Of a DNA stretch of 44,331 nucleotides, positions 8,609 to 17,034 are shown piece by piece (position 1 is the first letter of the stretch; each line of letters begins with the position of its first letter). The stretch comes from an aff. Roholtiella sp. LEGE 12411. GTDB taxonomy: Bacteria; Cyanobacteriota; Cyanobacteriia; Cyanobacteriales; Nostocaceae. The notes under the pieces were generated by a model. It worked only from the letters and a program-made list of their open reading frames with translations, made no database searches and was not told the origin of the DNA. Made by a program: the position numbers and the translations under genes. The stretch spans positions 1 to 44,331 of the forward strand of contig NZ_JADEXR010000044.1 of assembly GCF_015206995.1 (NCBI RefSeq), read 5' to 3'.

Positions 8609-9484
8609 ATGAACGAGTACATTGCACATCAGTTTACTGATTATAATGTAATTACCAATCAGCTAGAGTTGTTCTTGTCAATTATGTTGGTAATTATGAT
8701 TGTCGAAGTTTTTATCGACTTTTTTGCTAAGAAAAAGCGAGATTACAAAGAAACTTTAGCTAACTTTGGTGTCAGTGTAGGGAACCAGATCGTTGGTAGT
8801 ATTGCTGGAAAAATTGTTGCTGGAATTGGAGTCTTATTCTTTTCAAATATAAGTCTCTTCAAACTTGAAGTGAATTGGTGGACATGGATTTTAGCATTAT
8901 TGATTGTAGATTTATCGTACTACTGGCTACATCGAACCGAACACCGAGTACGATTGTTATGGATGAATCACAATGTACACCATAGTTCCACTGATTTCAA
9001 TCTTTCAACATCAGTTCGACAAGGATGGTTTGATGACTTTACTTTGTGGACATTATTAATCCCCGCAGTGTATTTTGGCTTCAATCCTTTGCAATGCATT
9101 TTAGCTGGTGAAATTGTCGCATCGTACCAAATCTGGGTACATACCCAGAAAGTTGGTAAATTAGGATTCCTAGATGGAATATTAAATACTCCTTCTCTTC
9201 ATCGAGTTCATCATGGTTCAAATCAGAAGTATATCGATAAAAACTACGGTGGAATGCTCATAATTTGGGATAGGTTATTCGGAACATATGAGCCTGAAAC
9301 CGAAAAAGTTTTTTACGGACTTACTGAAAATGTCAATACCCACAATCCACTCAAGATTAACTTTATTGAACACATCAGGACTTTATCCCTATTCAGAAAA
9401 TCTCAAGGTTTTATGGAAAAGCTTCAGAGTATATTTGGACCTCCAGAGTGGAAGCCTAAAGCGCTTATGAACAAGCGTAATTAA
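8609..9484 (+). CDS. Fatty acid hydroxylase / sterol desaturase superfamily membrane enzyme
   Basis: Membrane di-iron oxygenase (291 aa). It has several hydrophobic segments and the three histidine clusters of the family: HRTEH (108-112), HNVHH (121-125) and HRVHH (198-202). Members hydroxylate or desaturate long-chain lipids at the membrane. Start ATG 8609 has a strong purine-rich site (GAGAGGAAGAG) upstream. The gene sits between the DevB-like adaptor and DevC/DevA, which suggests it acts on the lipid that this exporter carries, or on the product of the lipid synthase further downstream. The substrate cannot be told from sequence. Confidence 0.9.
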   Translation: MNEYIAHQFTDYNVITNQLELFLSIMLVIMIVEVFIDFFAKKKRDYKETLANFGVSVGNQIVGSIAGKIVAGIGVLFFSNISLFKLEVNWWTWILALLIVDLSYYWLHRTEHRVRLLWMNHNVHHSSTDFNLSTSVRQGWFDDFTLWTLLIPAVYFGFNPLQCILAGEIVASYQIWVHTQKVGKLGFLDGILNTPSLHRVHHGSNQKYIDKNYGGMLIIWDRLFGTYEPETEKVFYGLTENVNTHNPLKINFIEHIRTLSLFRKSQGFMEKLQSIFGPPEWKPKALMNKRN

Positions 9485-9706
9485 CTATCTGTTCTTTTTT
9501 CAAACATCTAGTTGATTTGTAGGGTTTTCAACTATTAACTGTTTGTAGCTGTATCTAGCATTCAAGAGCAGCTACAACATTATCAAACTGTCTCTATGAA
9601 ACAATTACATGTTTGCTAATAATGCATTTAAAAAAGCATCTATGTATGACTATTGTTTACATTCTGTCAAGAGTTGCTGTATATATCATCTTCTACTTTT
9701 TACCCA

Positions 9707-10894
9707 ATGAAACCTTCTGAATTAAAATCATTTTTTGATAAATTGTTAGGTCAGCGTCCCCTTGCTGTAGCACAGCTATCTCATCAAAAAGTCCGCCTGA
9801 CTGTAGCAATGGGGGGAATTGCTTTTGCTAATGTACTAATTTTTATGCAATTGGGTTTTTTATCACTCTTTAGTGGAGGAGCAACCGCATTACCAAAAAG
9901 TATGAAGGGAGATTTATTCTTACTAAATTCCAGCACAGAATTTTTAGGTTCTAATAGTTTTGATCTCATTCGTTTATATCAAGCAGCAGGAATCAAAGGT
10001 GTTGTTAACACTATTCCGGTTTATATAACTACGTCGACACCTTGGGCTTATTCTCAAGAAAAAAAATCATTTGAAGCCCGCGTTTACGCCTTTAATCCCT
10101 CGCAACAAGTATTTTCTATTCCAGAGGTTATCAAACAACAAGCTCTCCTTAATATCCCTAATAGTGTTTTATTTGATCGTATGGCTAAACCTGACTTTGG
10201 CCCTATTCCCCAACTCTTTACCAATAAAGATAATGTGACTGCTGTACTCAACAATCGTCGTATTTCTGTTGTGGGGCTATTTAATTTGGGAAATTCTTTT
10301 TTCTTAGGCTCAGGTAATCTGATGATGAGTGAAGTCACATATACCAATTTGTTTGGAGAAAATGCCCTCAATCAAGTGAGTATTGGAGTGGTAGATTTAG
10401 AAAAAAGTGCCGATATAAAAGCAGTTAAAGCAGCAATTGAAGCAAATGTTCCTGGTATTAAAGCATATACCCATGAAGAACTGATTGCAAAAGAATTAAA
10501 GTTTCAAGAAACTACTGCTGTTGGCCCCATTTTCAGTTTTGGTGCCATTATGGGGTTTATTGTCGGGGTTGTAATTGTCTATCAAGTTCTCTACGCTGAT
10601 GTTAACGATCACTTAGCAGAGTATGCTACGCTCAAAGCAATGGGTTATTCCGATATTGCACTGTTAGGAGTGATTTTTACCGAAGCAATCATTCTTGCTG
10701 TATTAGGATTTATTCCTGGGTTTGCTGTCTCTTTTTGGATGTATGGCTTTCTTGGTAATCTAACGCGCTTGGAACTGATAATGAGTGCTGAGATAGCAAG
10801 CACTGTTTTTATTCTCACGATTATTATGTGTGTAATGTCTGCGGCGATCGCTTCCGGAAAACTTCGCTCTGCTGACCCAGCCGATGTTTTTTAA
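9707..10894 (+). CDS. devC: DevC-like ABC exporter permease
   Basis: Permease of the DevC/MacB-FtsX type (395 aa). A membrane segment near the N-terminus (VAMGGIAFANVLIFMQLGF) is followed by a large periplasmic domain and three C-terminal membrane segments (around FSFGAIMGFIVGVVIVYQVL, LGVIFTEAIILAVLGFIPG and TVFILTIIMCVM). ATG 9707 (MKPSELKSFFDKLLG) matches the usual family start; the frame extends upstream to TTG 9653. It would partner DevA (66 bp downstream) and the DevB-like adaptor at 7049. The cargo is probably a lipid or glycolipid. Confidence 0.9.
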   Translation: MKPSELKSFFDKLLGQRPLAVAQLSHQKVRLTVAMGGIAFANVLIFMQLGFLSLFSGGATALPKSMKGDLFLLNSSTEFLGSNSFDLIRLYQAAGIKGVVNTIPVYITTSTPWAYSQEKKSFEARVYAFNPSQQVFSIPEVIKQQALLNIPNSVLFDRMAKPDFGPIPQLFTNKDNVTAVLNNRRISVVGLFNLGNSFFLGSGNLMMSEVTYTNLFGENALNQVSIGVVDLEKSADIKAVKAAIEANVPGIKAYTHEELIAKELKFQETTAVGPIFSFGAIMGFIVGVVIVYQVLYADVNDHLAEYATLKAMGYSDIALLGVIFTEAIILAVLGFIPGFAVSFWMYGFLGNLTRLELIMSAEIASTVFILTIIMCVMSAAIASGKLRSADPADVF

Positions 10895-10960
10895 ATTGGC
10901 GATCGCATCAGTTTTTAGCAGTTTTTATATAAAAAGTGAATAATTGGTGAGCCTTTAAAA

Positions 10961-11662
10961 ATGAATGCAACCTTGTTAAAAACTCAAGTCATTTCTATCC
11001 GAAATCTCAATCATAGTTTTGGGAATGGAGCCTTGCAAAAACCCGTACTTATGGATATTAATTTGGATGTGAACCCAGGTGAAATTGTAATTTTGACTGG
11101 TCATTCTGGTAGTGGTAAAACAACCTTGCTCACTTTAATCGGTGCATTACGCTCAATGCAACAAGGAAGCCTGCAAGTGTTGGGTGAGGAATTGAAAGCA
11201 GCTAGTAAGAAAAAACTTATACAGGTTCGTAGTCAGATTGGCTTTATTTTCCAGGCGCATAATTTACTCAAGTGTCTGACTGCTTGGGAAAATGTTTCTA
11301 TGCCACTAAAGTTACACAAACATCTTTCTGTGAATCAACGTAAAGAATACTCAGTGGCAATGTTGGAGTCCGTGGGTTTAGGAGATCGTGTGAATTACTA
11401 TCCAGAAAACATTTCTGGTGGACAGAAGCAAAGAGTTGCGATCGCTCGTGCGTTAGTGAGTCAGCCAAAGTTGGTTTTGGCTGATGAACCAACGGCTGCT
11501 CTTGACAGTAAATCTGGTCGAGATGTGGCAGATATTATGCAGCGACTGGCAAAGGAACAGAAGTGCGCTATTTTACTTGTAACCCACGATAATCGGATTT
11601 TAGATATTGCTGATCGGATTATTCACATGGAAGATGGTCGTGTTAAGCAATTGGAAATCTGA
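10961..11662 (+). CDS. devA: DevA-like ABC exporter ATPase
   Basis: Single-domain ABC ATPase (233 aa) of the DevA/MacB/LolD class. Walker A is GHSGSGKT (47-54), the signature is ISGGQKQRVAIARAL, Walker B is LVLADEPTAALD, and the switch His lies in LLVTHD, so it should be active. It directly follows devC, and together with the DevB-like adaptor it makes a complete tripartite exporter apart from the outer-membrane channel. The start ATG 10961 lacks a strong ribosome binding site but matches family length. Confidence 0.95.
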   Translation: MNATLLKTQVISIRNLNHSFGNGALQKPVLMDINLDVNPGEIVILTGHSGSGKTTLLTLIGALRSMQQGSLQVLGEELKAASKKKLIQVRSQIGFIFQAHNLLKCLTAWENVSMPLKLHKHLSVNQRKEYSVAMLESVGLGDRVNYYPENISGGQKQRVAIARALVSQPKLVLADEPTAALDSKSGRDVADIMQRLAKEQKCAILLVTHDNRILDIADRIIHMEDGRVKQLEI

Positions 11663-11701
11663 CTTATCTCGTGGTTCACTTAATTATCTCTACGCACTCA
11701 A

Positions 11702-13315
11702 ATGAATCTAATCTGGTTTCTAATCCGTACTTCCTGGCGGTTAATAGTAATTTCTCTAATTTTGGGTACTATCAGTGGTGCTTGTAGTGTTTTGCTCATC
11801 GCCCTGGTTAACGACACCATTAATGCTAAAAATCCAATTAACAATCAACTTCTCTGGAATTTTCTGGAGTTGGTAATTGTGATGATGATTACAGGGACAC
11901 TTTCTCAATATTTCCTGGTTCGTCTATCTCAATCAGCCATTGTTAGACTTAGGCAGCGTCTGGTAGATTGGATTTTGGCTTGTCCTTTGCGTTATGTAGA
12001 AGAACTGGGAGCTAGTCGGTTGTTAGCAACCTTGACTGATGATGTGGACAAAATTTCTGATTCTGCGATCGCTCTACCATTTCTATTCATTGATCTTGCA
12101 TTAATTATTGGTTGTTTAGCTTATCTAAGTATTCTTTCATGGCAAATCTTTCTCGGCATATTCATCTTTCTTTTGCTAGCAGTAGCAGTAATTCAGATTT
12201 TTTTAACTAGGTCTGAAAAATTGATGGAACTTGCTCGCGAACAGCAGGATTATATGTTCAGACATTTCCACACAATTATAGGTGGGATTAAAGAACTCAA
12301 ACTCAGCACCTCTCGTCGTCAAGCCTTTGTGACACAAGAATTTCAAGTCACTGCGGAATTGAGACGGCGTTACAACGTCATTAGTATTACCCTTCTAGGA
12401 TTTACCTCTTATCTTGGTCAACTTTTCTTTTTTACTATCTTAGGTATGTTGCTATTTGTTATTCCAAAATTTACAGGAATTAATACAACAATCCTATCTG
12501 GATATGCTCTAGTGATTACCTTTTTAAACGATCCAATCTCCAATATTTTGCAGATGTTTCCACAGATGGTTCAGGGAAGTGTTGCCATCAATAAAATTAA
12601 TAATTTAGGATTAGCTCTAGCCAGTCGTTCTGAAATTATTTCAAATGAACCTACTAATTCACCATCATCTTTTCACAAACTTGAACTAGTTGATGTTAAG
12701 TATTCTTATCTTCGAGAGGGTGAATCCCAAAACTTTTTATTAGGCCCAATTAATTTGACATTTCGTCCGGGTAATTTAATTTTTATCATTGGTGGCAACG
12801 GTAGTGGAAAATCTTCACTTGCTAAAATAATTACAGGTTTATATATTCCAGATTCCGGTGAAATTGTTCTGGATGGTAAACCAATAACAGGAAATAATCG
12901 AGAGCAATACCGCCAGTTATTTTCTACTGTCTTTTCTGATTTTTATTTATTTGAAAAACTCTTGGGGATGAATTCTAATAATCTGAATGCTGAAGCTTAT
13001 GAGTATCTGAAAAAGCTTCAATTAGAACACAAGGTTGAGATTAAGGAAGGTTCGCTGTCAACTATAAATCTTTCTCAAGGACAACGTAAAAGGTTGGCAC
13101 TTCTGACAGCATACTTAGAAGATCGCCCAATTTATTTATTTGATGAGTGGGCCGCCGATCAAGACCCCTACTTTCGAGAGATATTCTACAACCAGCTTTT
13201 ACCAGAACTTAAGCATCAAGGCAAAACTATCTTGGCGATTACACATGATGATCGCTATTTCCACTTGGCAGATCAGTTAATTAAACTAGATTATGGCAAG
13301 GTAGTAGAGAAGTAG
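11702..13315 (+). CDS. SyrD/PvdE-type cyclic peptide exporter ABC transporter
   Basis: ABC half-transporter (537 aa). An N-terminal six-helix membrane domain (~1-320) is followed by an ATPase with Walker A GGNGSGKS (364-371), signature LSQGQRKRLALL and Walker B IYLFDEWAADQDP. The DEWAADQDP string is characteristic of the cyclic-peptide/siderophore exporter family (SyrD, PvdE), which moves natural products into the periplasm. It begins 39 bp after devA and is probably co-transcribed. Together with the downstream biosynthetic cluster, this makes it a candidate exporter for the cluster product. No peptide synthetase is in the window, so the name describes family rather than cargo. Confidence 0.9.
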   Translation: MNLIWFLIRTSWRLIVISLILGTISGACSVLLIALVNDTINAKNPINNQLLWNFLELVIVMMITGTLSQYFLVRLSQSAIVRLRQRLVDWILACPLRYVEELGASRLLATLTDDVDKISDSAIALPFLFIDLALIIGCLAYLSILSWQIFLGIFIFLLLAVAVIQIFLTRSEKLMELAREQQDYMFRHFHTIIGGIKELKLSTSRRQAFVTQEFQVTAELRRRYNVISITLLGFTSYLGQLFFFTILGMLLFVIPKFTGINTTILSGYALVITFLNDPISNILQMFPQMVQGSVAINKINNLGLALASRSEIISNEPTNSPSSFHKLELVDVKYSYLREGESQNFLLGPINLTFRPGNLIFIIGGNGSGKSSLAKIITGLYIPDSGEIVLDGKPITGNNREQYRQLFSTVFSDFYLFEKLLGMNSNNLNAEAYEYLKKLQLEHKVEIKEGSLSTINLSQGQRKRLALLTAYLEDRPIYLFDEWAADQDPYFREIFYNQLLPELKHQGKTILAITHDDRYFHLADQLIKLDYGKVVEK

Positions 13316-13355
13316 TAATTAGTTATGCTAATAAAAATTTCCCAACTCAACACTG

Positions 13356-14546
13356 ATGAATGAAATCAAGAACACTTTACCTTCTATTCGCCGTACTCTT
13401 CTATATGCTGAATGGACACTTTTGTTCGTAACTACTTTTATTTATTTAACGACTAGTACAATTTATTACTTACCAAATATACCTAAATTAACAATTTTCC
13501 CATTTGTATGTGCTTTTGGATTATTAAGTCTAATATTTCCGGTTGACCGTAATATTAATCAAAAAAGAGCATATATTTTTTTAGAAATTTTACTAGTATT
13601 ATTCATTAGGTTAATTGGTTTTAATTTAGACACAATATTAATCTACATTATTATTGCTAAAAGTTGCTTTCTATTGGGTCGCAAAGACGTAATTATAACT
13701 GTAATAGCTACAGGATTAGGTTGGAGTTTCATATCATTTTTAACTTTTCCTCTAGCAATCGAGTGGTTGAGTTCTGCTAGTCCTCCGACTGCGGATGATA
13801 CTAGACGAATTATTATAGACTCTCTTATTCAGGATGTTGGTTACTACTTAGCAGCTAGTGTGTTTGTAATTTTAATGAGCTTTGTTGTACTTGCAGAACA
13901 AAAAAGCCGTGAGCAAGCAATTGCTCTTGCTCAAGAAGTAGAAGTCTTAGCTGCAACTTTGGAGCGTACCCGCATTGCTAGAGAAGTCCATGATTCTCTA
14001 GGACACACACTCACCACTCTTGATGTGCAATTAGAACTGGTACAAAGATTACGCCAGCGCGAACCTGAACAAGCTATACAAGCTCTAGATACTGCCAAAA
14101 TCCTCGCAAAACAATGCTTACAAGATGTGCGTATAGCAGTACAAACAATGCGCTCAAAAGATTTTAATCTCAATGAAGCTTTGAAGACTTTAATAGAACA
14201 GGTGAAACAAAACCAACGTTTTACTATTCGTATAGATGTGAATCTGCCAAAATTGCCTCTTCAAACCAGCCATCAACTCTATTGCATTGTGCAGGAAGGA
14301 CTTACTAATATTCAAAAACATGCTCATGCTTCTTGTGTAACGCTGCGGGGTTACTCTACTGTTTCTGCTATTATCCTGGAATTGACTGATGACGGTAGAG
14401 GCTTTGACTGTGAGCTTGTTCGTTCGGGGTTTGGACTGCGGGGAATGCAAGAACGGGTGCAACTACTAGGTGGTGATCTGGAAATTAATACTGAGCTAAG
14501 TAAAGGTACTTCTATTCAGGTAATGGTTCCACTGCACGATAATTAG
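13356..14546 (+). CDS. NarL-class sensor histidine kinase
   Basis: Membrane sensor kinase (396 aa). Five or six transmembrane helices occupy residues ~15-180 with little extracytoplasmic sequence, so it may sense a membrane or lipid signal. A HisKA_3 dimerisation domain follows with phospho-acceptor His212 in REVHDSLGHTL, then an HATPase domain ending in the G-boxes DDGRGFD and GFGLRGMQERV. HisKA_3 kinases pair with NarL/LuxR-type regulators. The only ones in the window lie at 41252 and 42224, beyond the biosynthetic cluster. It is 40 bp after the SyrD-like gene and likely co-expressed with the export block. Confidence 0.9.
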   Translation: MNEIKNTLPSIRRTLLYAEWTLLFVTTFIYLTTSTIYYLPNIPKLTIFPFVCAFGLLSLIFPVDRNINQKRAYIFLEILLVLFIRLIGFNLDTILIYIIIAKSCFLLGRKDVIITVIATGLGWSFISFLTFPLAIEWLSSASPPTADDTRRIIIDSLIQDVGYYLAASVFVILMSFVVLAEQKSREQAIALAQEVEVLAATLERTRIAREVHDSLGHTLTTLDVQLELVQRLRQREPEQAIQALDTAKILAKQCLQDVRIAVQTMRSKDFNLNEALKTLIEQVKQNQRFTIRIDVNLPKLPLQTSHQLYCIVQEGLTNIQKHAHASCVTLRGYSTVSAIILELTDDGRGFDCELVRSGFGLRGMQERVQLLGGDLEINTELSKGTSIQVMVPLHDN

Positions 14547-14669
14547 CGATGTATTTTAAAGTCAGTAGACCGAAAACTTTTGCCCACATCAAAAATTAGT
14601 AGTGTATAATACCGTTTTTGGAGAAAAGTGTAAAAGCTAATTGCTTGGGAATAATGATAAATTTAGCTT

Positions 14670-14837
14670 ATGAAGAAGCCCCAAAAACCAACTAAAATCA
14701 GCCGGATTTCCCTTGATGTAAAAGACTCAGCATTGAGATGGTTGAGGCATTGGGAGTTTGGGAGAGTGCTGCAATATGCGCTTTAGTTGAAGTGCGATCG
14801 CGCTACTACTCCCAATCAACCAGCACCCCATAACCCC
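14670..14837 (+). pseudogene. Short frameshifted open frame
   Basis: An ATG at 14670 opens MKKPQKPTKISRISLDVKDS and then loses sense. Moving to another frame near 14738 gives a coherent continuation (MVEALGVWESAAICALVEVR) that stops at about 14837. The two halves together look like a small basic protein, perhaps of the ribbon-helix-helix sort, broken by a one-base change. The family is a guess. It occupies the gap between the kinase and the convergent protease gene; the remainder (14547-14669) shows nothing recognisable. Confidence 0.25.
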
Positions 14838-14860
14838 AGTTTTTTGAATAAACTGGGGTT
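14832..14860. terminator. Perfect 10-bp stem-loop between convergent genes
   Basis: AACCCCAGTT (14832-14841) and AACTGGGGTT (14851-14860) are perfect inverted repeats with a 9-base loop. They sit between the plus-strand kinase gene and the minus-strand protease gene. A short A/T stretch in the loop region but no long U-run suggests a bidirectional terminator of moderate strength. Confidence 0.6.
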
Positions 14861-14900
14861 ATCGTATCCTGACTAACCTGATTAAGTTATGGCGCAACCT

Positions 14901-15797
14901 TTACTTTGACATTACAGGCTCTTTAGCTAAGAAAGAATCGTATGCGAAAAGACCTATAATTACGATGGCGATCGCAATCAGTCCTGCTAACCCAGTCATC
15001 CCAACCGTCAAATCATTTCCTCCCTTAATCAGTGAAATAGGAAGTGCAGCAAGTGCATTAGTTGTGCCATGCATAATAGCCGCCGCAATCACTGATTTTG
15101 ATTTGATTCTGATGTAACTATATATAGGGGATAACAATAAAGTCAAAATTGTCATCATGAACACGCCAAGTTGGGGATGCTGAGGATAATTATGTCCTTG
15201 TAAAATTAATGGAGCGTGCCATACTCCCCAAGTTAGACCGATAATTGCTGATGACTTCCAGAATCCCATAAAATTAAGTTCTGTTTGCATAAGTCCTCGC
15301 CAGCCTAATTCTTCACCAAAACCAAAAACGGCGTTAATTGTCACACCTGCAATCAAACCTTCTAATATATTTGTCAATATCAAGGCATAGCTTGGCACAG
15401 CAGCTAAATCGCTTTGGATTTGTTTTAATTGTTCTGGCGTAACTACAGATTTAATCCGCTCTAATGCCTCTGAAGTAGTTGGAGAGTATTCAACGCCAGG
15501 AAATAGTAAGCTAATACCTAAAGCAGCAAGTACAATTATTACAGGTAGTAGCAATGCTACCAAAAACCACTTATTTAACTTCCAAGATAATCCTAACGAT
15601 TTTAAGGATTGTTTATCAACGAACTTCTGGATAACAATAGTAACAAGCATCGGAACAAACATATAGAGCGCAGTCACAATCCATGAACCAGGCATGATCC
15701 ATTTGCCGCCGAGTGCAAAGTAAAGAGCTATCAAAAGATAATTACTAACCAAGGTAAAAACAATAAAGAGCAAAACCTTTTTTATGTTTCTATTCAT
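14901..15797 (-). CDS. CPBP family intramembrane metalloprotease
   Basis: Polytopic membrane protein (298 aa, about eight hydrophobic segments). It carries the CPBP/ABI motifs: FGEELGWRG (EExxxR), GVWH after a hydrophobic run, and AAIMHGTTNA. The family includes prenyl-endopeptidase-like and bacteriocin self-immunity proteins. It is transcribed toward the kinase gene. Its position beside a decayed type I secretion remnant suggests it once belonged to a peptide-export or immunity locus, but a housekeeping membrane role is equally possible. Confidence 0.9.
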   Translation of the reverse strand: MNRNIKKVLLFIVFTLVSNYLLIALYFALGGKWIMPGSWIVTALYMFVPMLVTIVIQKFVDKQSLKSLGLSWKLNKWFLVALLLPVIIVLAALGISLLFPGVEYSPTTSEALERIKSVVTPEQLKQIQSDLAAVPSYALILTNILEGLIAGVTINAVFGFGEELGWRGLMQTELNFMGFWKSSAIIGLTWGVWHAPLILQGHNYPQHPQLGVFMMTILTLLLSPIYSYIRIKSKSVIAAAIMHGTTNALAALPISLIKGGNDLTVGMTGLAGLIAIAIVIIGLFAYDSFLAKEPVMSK

Positions 15798-15819
15798 TGT
15801 TTTGGCTGTTTTAATTCCA

Positions 15820-16428
15820 TTAATATTTAATTTTATAACTTGACTCCTCCCTGTTGTAATTTCTTAAAGGTGTCAAGAATAAAATCAATAATCCGGCGTT
15901 TTTTTTAGCGATATCTTCTTTGTATACGACTTGAATTTCCGAAACAATTCCTTCATGAGTTAACTTACGAAATCTTTTAACTTCCTTCTGGGCACTTGCT
16001 AAACTACTCTCTGCTATCTTAATTACGTCTTGATTATAGTCAAGAGTCATTTTTGCCTGATCAACTTGAGCTAGTTTTTCTTCTTTTTGTAAATTATACG
16101 GATTCATAATAGTCTGATAGCTTTGCCGGGCTTGGTCAATTTGAACCTGCTTTTCTAACTCTTGAGCTTGATTTTGTTGTCGTTGTGTCGCCAAAGCTAC
16201 AGCTAATTGATTCTTTAATAAATTTGACTGCGATCGCCGATCACGCAAGCGATTGATACTAAATTGTTTTCCCCAATATCTAGATACCATCACCAAACAA
16301 GCTACACCACAATCTGATGCACTTTGTTCAGCAAAAAAAGGATAGCGCCTAATCACCCTTTGCCATAAATGCCCGATTCGTTGTGTGGGAGTGGGTAATA
16401 TACATAGTTTTATAACAAATGAGTGTAA
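15820..16428 (-). pseudogene. Deletion chimera of type I secretion ABC (C39 domain) and HlyD genes
   Basis: The frame is open from 16428 with no good start; a GTG at 16356 is possible. It first encodes an internal piece of a HlyB-like transporter: LPTPTQRIGHLWQR, then the start of an intact-type C39 domain (SASDCGVACLVMVSRYWGK). Near 16235 it switches abruptly to the coiled-coil region of a HlyD-type adaptor (SNLLKNQLAVALATQRQQNQ and on to LTHEGIVSEIQV), then degenerates and stops. The middle of a former ABC-HlyD gene pair therefore seems deleted. The junction lies within a few bases of a HIP1 octamer at 16230-16237. A functional protein is unlikely. Confidence 0.75.
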
Positions 16429-17034
16429 TTACCGCTGGATGAAATGATTTGAAATCCCAATCCTGGTATGAGCAATCATTTGATAAATCAATGAACTGAT
16501 TCGATATACTTCTTTAAGTACTTGACACATTGTACTTTACACTCATCTTGTAAGATTATTTCTTTTTTCAGATCATCAATTGCAATTAGGTCAGCAACAT
16601 TTTTATTTACATTAATTGCTCTATAAGCTCTATAAGTTTTACTGTGAAAAGCTTTTAAAGCTTTATAACTAACTCAAATCAAAAAGGTACTTGTGTAACT
16701 ATACAGACATTCAAACTTGGTTAATCATATTTATATGACATTTAATCAACGACTACATGCCAATGCTAATTGAGTTGAGCGTGCTTAACGTTTCTCGATG
16801 AGGGTTGAGCGAATAGTATGAATTATATCTATTCACAAATCTTATGCTCAACATCAAGAGGTTTGCAATTATGAATGCAAAAAACATGGAAATTGGAAAA
16901 TAATACATACCGTATAGCTTCAACTATTGGGCTGATATCACTTAATAACTGACAGTACTTCTGTATTGTCTTATTCAGGTAGTGTTGTGCTTGTTCTAGC
17001 CTGAGTCATCTCGCAAATACACAACTGCAACTTC
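16429..17034. promoter_or_regulatory. Leader region of the biosynthetic cluster
   Basis: About 600 bp without a gene precede the first cluster gene; this is the most likely site of the main cluster promoter. It is AT-rich. It contains an interrupted inverted repeat, GTTGAGCGAATAG (16804-16816) against CTATTC (16829-16834) and GCTCAAC (16845-16851), and an extra direct copy of GTTGAGC at 16774-16780. Small iterations such as CTCTATAAGCTCTATAAG occur near 16620. I could not place a -10/-35 pair with confidence. Confidence 0.45.

Noticed and set aside
9653-9706. Longer DevC N-terminus from TTG 9653
   Set aside because: The extra 18 residues have no family support and the ATG at 9707 matches DevC starts.
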